From: DAOUMU01 sp034409055
GTDB taxonomy: Bacteria; Chloroflexota; Anaerolineae; 4572-78; J111
Length of the DNA: 14,197 nucleotides
Assembly (NCBI GenBank): GCA_034409055.1
Contig: DAOUMU010000465.1
Location: 1-14,197 of the forward strand
Direction of reading: 5' to 3'
Below the pieces are notes generated by a model. The model searched no databases. It was not told the DNA's origin and saw only the letters and a list, made by a program, of their open reading frames with translations. Positions 8,894-14,197 of this stretch are shown here, piece after piece (the stretch's first letter is position 1; each line of letters begins with the position of its first letter). Made by a program: the position numbers and the translations under genes.

Positions 8894-8995
8894 TCTTGGA
8901 CAAATGTCAACAGAACCTAATTATTCATTGTTAATTGATCCTTGAGAGCGTCCGGGGAGTACCACCGTTCCACGTGTTGATGGGTTTGTGACCGT

Positions 8996-9024
8996 AGAGC
9001 CTGTCCTGAGCGCAACCGAAGGAT
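8996..9024. repeat. Dispersed repeat fragment (CCTGTCCTGAGCG type)
   Basis: GAGCCTGTCCTGAGCG followed by CAACCGAAGGA is the core of another short intergenic repeat seen in high copy in many environmental genomes. A CTTCGCTTCGCG stretch follows. It has no coding potential. Recognised from memory, and only one copy is present here. Confidence 0.4.
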
Positions 9025-9137
9025 TGCTGCTTCGCTTCGCGCGGTATCCATAAGAGATGGTCACGATGTCAGGTTTGAGCACGTAGCCCAGAATACGTAT
9101 CCGTTTTGGACCGGGCCTTTTCAGAAGGATGAATTCA

Positions 9138-9184
9138 GAAGGATGAAGGATGAACTTCTAAATCCTTTTCATCCTTCATCCTTC
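9138..9184. repeat. Perfect 17-bp inverted repeat built from a GGATGAA heptamer
   Basis: Left arm GAAGGATGAAGGATGAA (9138-9154) and right arm TTCATCCTTCATCCTTC (9168-9184) are exact complements around a 13-nt loop. A further heptamer copy continues to 9191 and a partial one starts at 9124. It abuts the truncated end of the group II intron fragment, so it may mark the deletion junction or act as a bidirectional terminator. Confidence 0.8.
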
Positions 9185-9190
9185 ATCCTT

Positions 9191-9523
9191 CCAAATACCC
9201 AGATTTGGCCCGTTCACCTTGACGACGCTTCTGACACAGCTTCACTTGTGTTAGCCATAGCCACCTGCTAGACGGGATTACGGACGTCTGGCCCATCAGG
9301 GGACCGTATGCCGCCGTTTCGCCCCGCTTCTGCCGTTTGATGACCAGTCGCTCGGCAGGAGGCGATGCTTTCACCCCACCACCTGGGGGATAGGACTTGA
9401 TGATATTCAGTTGTTATTGTACCATCTCACCTACATCAACACGTAGTTATCAGGGGGTTGCTGAACCCCTGCCGCTCTTCCCCACGTACCCAATGGTACG
9501 GTTTTCGAGCGAACGGGTCGCAC
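9191..9523 (-). mobile_element. Group II intron fragment, 5' part (copy 1)
   Basis: On the minus strand the 5' end at 9523 reads GTGCGACCCGTTCG, a group II intron start (GUGYG). The next 280 nt align with the intron at 12665-13161: CCGTACC...GGTACG hairpin, GGTGAGAT, ATCAAGTCC, CGACTGGTCATCAAA, GAAACGGCGG, and AATCCCGTC-AGCAGG then TGGCTATGGCTAA. This is domain I in the style of CL-type (cyanobacterial or chloroplast-like) introns. It continues with GCGTCGTCAAGGTGAACGGG, which copy 2 lacks, then stops at the heptamer repeat near 9191. There is no reverse transcriptase, domain V or domain VI, so it is dead as an intron. The 5' exon ends GGCCTTG; copy 2's ends GCATTG. Confidence 0.8.
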
Positions 9524-9540
9524 CAAGGCCGTTAGTACCG

Positions 9541-9560
9541 ACCCATAGAGCTGGGTTTTT
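9541..9560 (+). terminator. Small hairpin with T-run in the leader
   Basis: ACCCA-TAGAGC-TGGGT followed by further T: a 5-bp stem with a 6-nt loop. It could stop transcription arriving from the left before the Argonaute promoter. A weak call. The rest of 9524-9700 holds no gene I can support. Confidence 0.2.
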
Positions 9561-9705
9561 GGCGCAAGGCTTGGTCTTTATTGAAGTTGTCTTTGGGCGG
9601 CACAACGGCGGCTTCTTCATTTTTATCAGAACTCACTTTTTTGCACACGCTAAAATGGGAGAATTTTAATATTCAAATGCTGTTGAGGTGCAAAGTTACA
9701 TCTCA

Positions 9706-9714
9706 TGGTATAAT
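9706..9714 (+). promoter_or_regulatory. Extended -10 promoter of the nuclease-APAZ/Argonaute operon
   Basis: TGGTATAAT is a perfect extended -10 element (TGnTATAAT). The best -35 candidate, TTGAGG (9683-9688), is 20 nt away, so the extended -10 probably carries the promoter. Initiation near 9721 gives a leader of about 35 nt to ATG 9755. No clear Shine-Dalgarno precedes that ATG, consistent with low translation. Confidence 0.5.
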
Positions 9715-9754
9715 GATCTACATAAAGTCATTTCAATAGTAAAAAGCGTGTTCC

Positions 9755-11149
9755 ATGCCGAAAACCGTACTAAAGTCCAAGTTTAGCGAATGGAAAGGTT
9801 TAGACCGGATAAACATTATCGCTCACGAAATGAAATGTATTTGGCGTGAGCTTACCAAAGATGACTTTGGGATAGATGGAGAAATAGAGGTTGTCATACC
9901 AAAATTAGACGGCAAAGGGTATCAAGCTACAGGCGGCATTATTAAAGTTCAGGCGAAATCCGGCGCAAGCTACATTGTTAGTGATACGCCTACGAATTTT
10001 TCAGCCAAAGGTATTTCAAAAGATGATTTGGAGCTTTGGCACCAATCTAATTATCCGGTAATTTATATAATTTATCACCCTGATGATGATAAGCTCTACT
10101 GGAAAGATGTTAAAGCATACATCAAAACTACACCAAATGTATGGCAGCCTCCATTCAAAATAGAGTTTGGTAAATCGGTTGATGAATTTACCCCTGATTG
10201 TTTGCCTCAGTTGCAAGAGATTGCAGGTATAAGCCCTCCTCGTGTATCCCTTAATCAAAAAGAACGTCTTTTTTCTAATCTATTGAAGTTGCAGAAATTG
10301 CCTGAGAAAGTGTGGTCTGCTCCATGCCAGGCAAAAAGACGTGAAGATATTTGGAAACATATAAAGGGCTTTACCCCTCCATTCATTGTTGTAAGCCAGA
10401 AAATATATACATTTTCAAACCTCGAAGCCAGAAATTGTGTCTTCAGAGATTATTGCGACACAGAAAACATCAATTGGGAATCATCAGAGGTTTTATGGGA
10501 AGATGAGGCAAGACGCCGACATTATATCCAGTTATTAAATCAAACTTTGTCCAATCACTTGCGGCAATTCCGAATAAGATACGAAAAGAGATTTGGAAGA
10601 TACTATTTTGTGATAAATCCTGATGATACCAAGACGGAATACAAGAAGCGATGGTTCAACATTATTACTGGACGTACATCCTCTAGAACCGTAGCAAAGT
10701 ATTATGAATATGGCTATGATAAGTTTTGGCGACATCTTGCCGCTAATTTAAGTTTCAAAAGAATCGGGCAATCTTGGTTTTTACAAGTTATTCCGAAATA
10801 CTTCTTTACCACAGACGGTATTATCCCGTTTAATACAAGCAAAGTTGGTTCTTATACAACCCGTAAAAAAGCTCAGGAAACCAATCAGCATGTTCGAAAC
10901 CACGTTTTATTCTGGTCTGATGCCTTAGCGGGACTAAATTCTCAAGCTATAGTTGCTCGGATAAAATTAGACCCCCGTTCAGAGGATGAGCCTGTCCTCA
11001 CAATTGAGCGAAGGCCCGCTTTTACTGTAGCCAAATTTGCCATTCCTTACGACCCTGTTAGTTATGATGAAACTGAAGACATCAAGAATCTGAGTTTTTT
11101 CGACTTACTTGGTCAAACAGATGAAGATGAGGACCAAGATGGTTATTGA
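9755..11149 (+). CDS. DUF4365 (DREN-type) nuclease fused to APAZ, SPARDA effector
   Basis: 464 aa. The N-terminal part (about 10-150) is a DUF4365, PD-(D/E)xK-type nuclease with FGIDGEIEV (D41, E43/E45) and IIKVQAKSG (Q66, K68) as the metal-binding core, then PVIYIIYHPDDDKLYWKDV, typical of the family. The C-terminal part (about 165-430) is an APAZ domain: RRHYIQLLNQTL, RFGRYYF, FWRHLAANLSFKRIGQSWFL, FTTDGIIPF and HVLFWSDALA. APAZ stands in for the N and PAZ lobes of the partner Argonaute. In SPARDA systems the Argonaute uses a guide to detect invading DNA and then unleashes this nuclease on DNA and RNA, killing or arresting the cell. The catalytic core appears intact. It overlaps the Argonaute gene by 11 nt and is visibly richer in A+T than the transport genes. 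Confidence 0.87.
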   Translation: MPKTVLKSKFSEWKGLDRINIIAHEMKCIWRELTKDDFGIDGEIEVVIPKLDGKGYQATGGIIKVQAKSGASYIVSDTPTNFSAKGISKDDLELWHQSNYPVIYIIYHPDDDKLYWKDVKAYIKTTPNVWQPPFKIEFGKSVDEFTPDCLPQLQEIAGISPPRVSLNQKERLFSNLLKLQKLPEKVWSAPCQAKRREDIWKHIKGFTPPFIVVSQKIYTFSNLEARNCVFRDYCDTENINWESSEVLWEDEARRRHYIQLLNQTLSNHLRQFRIRYEKRFGRYYFVINPDDTKTEYKKRWFNIITGRTSSRTVAKYYEYGYDKFWRHLAANLSFKRIGQSWFLQVIPKYFFTTDGIIPFNTSKVGSYTTRKKAQETNQHVRNHVLFWSDALAGLNSQAIVARIKLDPRSEDEPVLTIERRPAFTVAKFAIPYDPVSYDETEDIKNLSFFDLLGQTDEDEDQDGY

Positions 11150-12647
11150 GACAAAGTATTTTGAGGAACCGAAACTTGAATTTGGGGATTATTTTGAACA
11201 CGAGGATAGCAAAACTGGTTTGGCTGAGTATGGGCCATTTGGCAAAAATGTGGCCGGATTTCATCCTTCAGAAATAAATCTTGGATTTATAGGGACACGT
11301 GAAACCATCTCTGGGGCACAGGAGTGGTTGGAGAAATGTTCTTTGTACATCGAGAGCGAAAATATTGAAAATATACGCATCAAGGCAGAGGAACAAGATG
11401 TAATTTTTTCCGACAATGAAGTTGCCTATCAAACTTTACGCCGTTTTAACAAAATTATTAACCGTGACTTTGTTGGGTTTAATAGAGAGTCACCATTTCG
11501 ATGTCAGTTCCAGATGAATCCTTTGTGGGAACGCCATATTAACCCAAGAGAGTTAAAGAAAATTCTCGATATTGAAATTAAAAAAGATAGAATTGTAGCC
11601 TTAGCGGACTTGATTGAGGATAGTTTAGCTAGCATATCTCAAACTGATCCTGGACCAGACATAATTATCATTGCATTAACCACTGATATGGTAAAATTGG
11701 CTGATACCATTAGAGTATCGGGTAATTTCTTCCTTGACCTTCGTAGAGAAATCAAAGCACGAGCTATGAGACAATCTACCCCAATTCCAGTCCAGCTTAT
11801 CAGACGCAGAACGATTGAAGGAAAAAGTAATGTGCAGGAAATTGCCACTCGTGCTTGGAACTTCTGCACGGCTCAATACTACAAAGCTGGTGGTATTCCT
11901 TGGAGACCAACGACTTTAGAACCAGATACTTGTTATGTGGGGATTAGTTTCTATGTAGCACAAACTTCTGATGACTCGCTGGCAATGCGTTCGAGTATTG
12001 CTCAAGCATTTGATTTTTTGGGACAAGGTATTGTTTTACGAGGAGAACAGTTTTACTGGGATGCTAACAAGCTAGGAAAATTGCCTCACTTAACCACAGA
12101 ACAAGCAACAGAACTTATAAGCAACACACTCAAAGAGTATATTAAAATTCGTGGCAATCCACCAAGTCGTGTAGTGATTCATAAAACCTCTAAGTTTTGG
12201 GGGACAGAAAGAGATGGGTACAACGAAATTGATGGTCTGTATGAAGGGATAGAGTCTGTCTTTCCCGGCTGTGAAGCAGATTTTGTGGCATTAGACCAAT
12301 CAGGTGTAAGATTATTTCGTGAGGGAAATTACCCTCCACTCAGGGGTACATATTTTTGTGTTGAAAATGAGCAACACTTTTTGTACACGATGGGATTTAT
12401 CCCTTATTTGGAAACATATCCGAGGCCATATGTGCCAGAGCCTTGGCAAATTATACAACACATGGGTGGAAGTTCACCCAAAGATTTGCTTCGAGAAGTA
12501 TTAGCTCTGACAAAAATGAATGTAAACAATTGTTCTTTTGCCGATGGTATACCAATCACGATTTCTTTTGCTCGCAAGGTGGGAGAAATAATGAAACACA
12601 TCCCAGAAGATGGAATTGTACAATCGCAGTATAAGTTTTATATGTAG
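11139..12647 (+). CDS. Short prokaryotic Argonaute (MID-PIWI, catalytically inactive)
   Basis: 502 aa from ATG 11139, chosen because GAGG lies 6 nt upstream; an open frame extends to TTG 11109 without a better site. The start sits 11 nt inside the nuclease-APAZ gene, so the subunits are translationally coupled. The N-terminal part shows GPFGKN and INLGFIGT. The MID region has FFLDLRREIKARAM and PIPVQLI (about 197-221). The PIWI region runs from about 255: CYVGISFY at 265-272, RVVIHKTSKFWGTE at 344-357, and LLREVLALTKMNVNN with PITISFARKVGEIM at 450-485. The first catalytic aspartate (GID) is replaced by S270, and K349 stands at the usual HxD region, so slicing is lost, as in all short Argonautes. 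The protein should bind the guide and target and trigger the partner nuclease. Confidence 0.9.
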   Translation: MVIETKYFEEPKLEFGDYFEHEDSKTGLAEYGPFGKNVAGFHPSEINLGFIGTRETISGAQEWLEKCSLYIESENIENIRIKAEEQDVIFSDNEVAYQTLRRFNKIINRDFVGFNRESPFRCQFQMNPLWERHINPRELKKILDIEIKKDRIVALADLIEDSLASISQTDPGPDIIIIALTTDMVKLADTIRVSGNFFLDLRREIKARAMRQSTPIPVQLIRRRTIEGKSNVQEIATRAWNFCTAQYYKAGGIPWRPTTLEPDTCYVGISFYVAQTSDDSLAMRSSIAQAFDFLGQGIVLRGEQFYWDANKLGKLPHLTTEQATELISNTLKEYIKIRGNPPSRVVIHKTSKFWGTERDGYNEIDGLYEGIESVFPGCEADFVALDQSGVRLFREGNYPPLRGTYFCVENEQHFLYTMGFIPYLETYPRPYVPEPWQIIQHMGGSSPKDLLREVLALTKMNVNNCSFADGIPITISFARKVGEIMKHIPEDGIVQSQYKFYM

Positions 12648-12664
12648 CCCAGAAAAAAGCCTAA

Positions 12665-13161
12665 GTTAAGGTCAGCCGGGGCGTCACCGCCCCGGCTGCC
12701 TCTCCCAAACCGGACTTGACACTGCGTAGCGTCCCATCATCCGGCTTTTCAGTTGGTTAGCCTTTGTCATAGGCACGTTGCCGCGTGAGCAATGTCATGG
12801 CAGTGTCCGTGCAAAAGGCTCAAATTAACGTAACGGTTGTCTTTGTGATTACCGTTGACGTGATGAACCTCAATCACACGCGAAGCGTCACTCATCATTA
12901 GCCATAGCCACCTGCTGGACGGGATTACCACGTCTGGTTCGTTGCATTCCGCCGTTTCATCCCGCTTCTGAAATTTGATGACCAGTCGCCCTTCAGGGGA
13001 TGATGCTGTCAGCCGAACCACCTCGGTGATTGGACTTGATAATCTCCGCGTGATGCGGTATTATCTCACCCACATCAGTCTACAGTTATCAAAGAGCGAA
13101 ATTACTCTTTGCCGCCCATCCCCCGTACCCGAAGGTACGGTTTCGGACAAACGGGTCGCAC
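12665..13161 (-). mobile_element. Degenerate group II intron (copy 2) inside attC
   Basis: 497 nt. The minus-strand 5' end GTGCGACCCGTTTG is at 13161 and the 3' end CCTTAAC at 12665. Domain I (about 13161-12898) matches copy 1. It is joined abruptly to the end of the intron-encoded protein (HNH part) and then to domains V and VI. Domain VI (12669-12701) is an 11-bp stem with a GTGA tetraloop and a bulged A at 12672, exactly 7 nt from the 3' end, the expected branch point. The domain V candidate (12707-12747) keeps AAGCCGGATG...TCCGGTTT but is 41 nt against the usual 34. The reverse transcriptase is deleted. Class looks CL-like from domain I and the HNH, not the IIC class usually found in attC sites. 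Confidence 0.8.
12767..12892 (-). pseudogene. HNH endonuclease tail of an intron-encoded reverse transcriptase
   Basis: About 41 codons ending at TGA reading SDASRVIEVHHVNGNHKDNR, then YVNLSLLHGHCHDIAHAATCL. The pattern EVHH...N-x-x-LLHxHCHD is the HNH (En) domain at the C-terminus of group II intron maturases. Nothing of the reverse transcriptase or maturase X domain precedes it: the frame runs straight into intron domain I at about 12898. It is therefore a remnant left by an internal deletion, and not a free-standing HNH protein. Confidence 0.75.
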
Positions 13162-13277
13162 CAATGCGTGCAGCCGACCGCGCTCTGTGCGCGCTAATCG
13201 TGGGCCATACACGCATTGAGGTTGGCCCTGTGGCGATGTTGAGGGTCACGCATCTGCGCGGCGGCTGACACTGGTCG

Positions 13278-13633
13278 TTGTGCTCAAGAAATGAGAACCG
13301 GATGAAAGTCATATACAAGATCACCTACCCAAATGGAAAGATATACGTTGGGAAGGATCTGACCGACAGCATCAACTATTTCGGCAGCGCGAGCAGTGAA
13401 CTGATCGCGCAGGATTTTACCCGGGAACAGAGACGGGACTTCACGATCCGAAAAGAGATTCTCTGGGAGTCGGAGTCGGCATCTGACTCTGAGTCAGAAG
13501 GAAGTTGAGTTCATCCGTAAACTCAGATCGAACGACCCAGCCATTGGTTACAACCAGTGGCCGAAGTTTGAAGAATAGAAAGCACAACAAGCCGTTGCGT
13601 GCAACGGCTTACAGCCGCGCGTGAACGGCAACG
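13278..13633 (+). mobile_element. Integron gene cassette carrying a GIY-YIG gene
   Basis: A 356-bp unit bounded by the two crossover points G|TT at 13277/13278 and 13633/13634. It opens with TTGTGC, and its own attC carries R'' GCACAAC (13582-13588), the exact complement of GTTGTGC. That match is the expected signature of a cassette that circularises and reinserts. One gene lies inside in the same orientation, starting 25 nt in and ending 3 nt before R''. Confidence 0.7.
13302..13578 (+). pseudogene. GIY-YIG nuclease-family gene with a +1 frameshift
   Basis: From ATG 13302 the frame reads KVIYKITYPNGKIYVGKD (the IY and YVG strands of a GIY-YIG core), then DFTREQRRDFTIRKEIL and WESESASDSE, and then meets TGA at about 13506. 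Skipping one base near 13494 restores QKEVEFIRKLRSNDPAIGYN and QWPKFEE with a stop at 13576-13578, giving a 91-aa protein typical of small single-domain GIY-YIG proteins, with the conserved E and N near the end. The shift falls in a slippery stretch rich in GAGTC, so either real decay or a sequencing error is possible. The ATG lies 25 nt from the cassette start, with a GAACCGGATG context but no good Shine-Dalgarno. DNA cleavage is inferred from the family. Confidence 0.75.
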
Positions 13634-13639
13634 TTAGCT
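13582..13639 (+). other. Integron attC site closing the GIY-YIG cassette
   Basis: R'' GCACAAC (13582-13588), L'' GCCGTT (13591-13596), L' AACGGC (13624-13629), R' GTTAGCT (13633-13639); 58 nt, near the small end for attC. GCG/CGC can extend the stem. A competing perfect palindrome AAGCCGTTGC/GCAACGGCTT lies at 13589-13610. R' differs from GTTRRRY at one position. The complementarity of R'' to the cassette start is the best support. Confidence 0.6.
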
Positions 13640-13703
13640 ACTTCTAATAAATCGTTCTTCTTATATCAAAGGAGATAGTATCAAATTATGTGCTTGTACA
13701 CCT

Positions 13704-13867
13704 GTTCTACCACAAAATTGTAAGGGTCAGATACATGTTGAACTGGCATAGACCTCCCGCAGGCTTGATTTTAGGCCAAAATCGCTTGATAAACCGGGTA
13801 AGTTGGCTTTGAGTCAGCCTGCGGGAGGTTTAACATGTTGTTGCCCCCTACAGTTCTACCACAAAAT
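13704..13867. mobile_element. 134-bp inverted-repeat element with 15-bp direct repeats
   Basis: The element 13719-13852 begins TGTAAGGG and ends CCCCTACA. Its left end (ACATGTTGAAC, then ACCTCCCGCAGGCT) matches the complement of its right end (AACATGTTAAA, then CCTCCCGCAGGCT) with an 8-nt gap. The centre holds GATTTT-AGGCC-AAAATC. It is flanked by GTTCTACCACAAAAT at 13704-13718 and 13853-13867, which looks like an unusually long target-site duplication. There is no transposase, so it is MITE-like. The parent insertion sequence family is not identified. Confidence 0.7.
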
Positions 13868-14006
13868 CCACGACTTTGAAGATAGGAAGCCAGAAAATAG
13901 CTGGAATCAGTACCCGCAAAATCCGTTTTTTGGGCGCAAACCAATAGAACAAATGCTCAAGCACATAATTCTAGACTATGTCAAAAAACCAAAATTAAAT
14001 TTGTAA
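13853..14006 (+). pseudogene. Tail of a small protein, possibly an Xre/MbcA-type antitoxin, cut by the inverted-repeat element
   Basis: The frame reads FYHKIHDFEDRKPENSWNQ, then YPQNPFFGRKPIEQMLKHII and LDYVKKPKLNL before TAA. The NPFFGRKPIEQML segment recalls the C-terminal toxin-binding region of DUF2384-type antitoxins (GGRTPLELL-like), but the match is weak. If one 15-bp repeat and the element are removed, the frame continues upstream to GTG 13690 and on to a stop near 13648 without an ATG; GGAG at 13671-13674 is too far for GTG 13690. It is the first ORF after the second attC and may be cargo of the next cassette. Confidence 0.4.
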
Positions 14007-14028
14007 CCGCGTACAATACCTTCGCCAT

Positions 14029-14196
14029 TTAAGAGGTATTGATACTGCCAATTTGGGCAATATTGGCGGCAATTTGTCGAATAAAAATAGGATCAGGCAT
14101 TTGCGGAAGCAATTTTAATGTTTCGGTGACATATTTCAGACCTCGGAAATGAGCCTTGAGGTCGTTAACACTGAACTTTGGATGTTGCTGACGCGG
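14029..14196 (-). CDS. 3' end of an unidentified gene (runs off the window)
   Basis: The last 55 codons of a minus-strand gene whose start lies beyond the right edge. The residues PRQQHPKFSVNDLKAHFRGL are followed by KYVTETLKLLPQMPDPIFI and RQIAANIAQIGSINTS, then TAA at 14031-14029. Composition is protein-like and probably helical, with no recognised family. It converges on the small plus-strand ORF ending at 14006, with 22 nt between the two stops and no clear hairpin. Confidence 0.5.
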   Translation of the reverse strand, partial: PRQQHPKFSVNDLKAHFRGLKYVTETLKLLPQMPDPIFIRQIAANIAQIGSINTS

Positions 14197-14197
14197 T

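Larger units (their letters stand above)
12659..13283 (+). other. Integron attC site interrupted by a group II intron
   Basis: With 12665-13161 removed, the sequence reads R'' GCCTAAC (12659-12664 + 13162), a 5-nt spacer AATGC, L'' GTGCAGCCG(A)CCGCGC (13168-13183), a variable loop, L' GCGCGGCGGCTG(A)CAC (13256-13271), a 5-nt spacer TGGTC, and R' GTTGTGC (13277-13283). The arms pair over 15 bp with single bulged A bases. R'' fits RYYYAAC exactly, and total length without the intron is about 128 nt, similar to large attC sites. An inner inverted repeat CAATGCGTG/CACGCATTG is also present. The site begins 12 bases after the Argonaute stop, where a cassette attC should be. It marks the Argonaute operon as cassette cargo. 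Confidence 0.75.

Noticed and set aside
8622..8900. Possible c-di-AMP (ydaO) riboswitch before kimA
   Set aside because: Bacillus kimA has one, so I looked on the minus strand. The conserved core sequences and the size of structure expected are not visible, and a short leader is implied by the promoter candidate.
8542..8945. Overlapping plus-strand open frames opposite the kimA start
   Set aside because: They cover the kimA 5' end, its promoter region and a dispersed repeat in different frames; composition is not protein-like.
9183..9374. Minus-strand 63-aa open frame
   Set aside because: It is group II intron domain I RNA read as protein. The same pseudo-peptide (RLVIK, VIPSSRWLWL) recurs in copy 2 because the RNA is conserved.
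9397..9669. Plus-strand 90-aa open frame before the Argonaute operon
   Set aside because: It runs antisense through the intron 5' region and across the splice boundary, with no protein-like features or ribosome site.
12669..12701. Strong GC hairpin after the Argonaute gene as a rho-independent terminator
   Set aside because: It has no T-run on the plus strand, and the bulged A, tetraloop and distance to the intron 3' end identify it as group II domain VI.
13061..13324. Minus-strand 87-aa open frame over the attC
   Set aside because: It crosses the intron 5' end, the attC arms and the start of the GIY-YIG gene. Its frame depends on palindromic GC-rich DNA and has no ribosome site.
13589..13610. 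Palindrome AAGCCGTTGC/GCAACGGCTT as a terminator of the GIY-YIG gene
   Set aside because: No T-run follows. It lies inside the attC and is better explained as part of that site's secondary structure.

Overview
The window looks like bacterial chromosome, most plausibly a Chloroflexota (Anaerolineae-like) genome. That guess rests on KdpDE, a KimA-type permease and an APC-UspA fusion next to each other, chloroplast-like (CL-type) group II introns, and short intergenic repeats common in such genomes. Taxonomy is inferred, with low to moderate confidence.

Region 1 (about 1-8750, all on the minus strand) is a potassium and membrane-transport block. Reading in the direction of transcription it holds: a KimA-like K+ importer (8621-6723); an overlooked 39-residue single-pass membrane ORF (6720-6601); an APC permease carrying two UspA domains (6595-4028); a fossil of the KdpA C-terminus broken by a (GATT)n microsatellite (4025-3834); a 72-residue two-helix membrane protein (3819-3601); and the sensor kinase KdpD with the response regulator KdpE (3411-29). 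The KdpFABC pump is absent from the window, and only the tail of kdpA remains. The likely reading is that the locus once held kdpFABC-kdpDE, lost the pump here and kept the two-component system beside a KimA-type importer.

Region 2 (about 8750-9754) has no gene. It holds dispersed repeat fragments, a 17-bp inverted repeat made of a heptamer, the 5' part of a group II intron (minus strand), and a leader with an extended -10 promoter.

Region 3 (9755-14006, plus strand, visibly richer in A+T over the first two genes) is a mobile defence region. Two overlapping genes encode a DUF4365 (DREN-type) nuclease fused to APAZ and a short, catalytically dead prokaryotic Argonaute, the architecture of SPARDA. 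Twelve bases after the Argonaute stop is an integron attC site split by a degenerate 497-nt group II intron on the opposite strand. Removing the intron restores a consensus R'' box (GCCTAAC) and a textbook attC with paired arms. Next comes a complete gene cassette: it starts at G|TTGTGC, carries a frameshifted GIY-YIG nuclease gene, and ends in a second attC whose R'' (GCACAAC) is the exact complement of the cassette start. The Argonaute operon therefore appears to be cargo of a cassette array (CALIN-like; no integrase in view). The array is followed by a 134-bp inverted-repeat element flanked by 15-bp direct repeats, the tail of a small ORF, and the 3' end of an unidentified minus-strand gene at the right edge.
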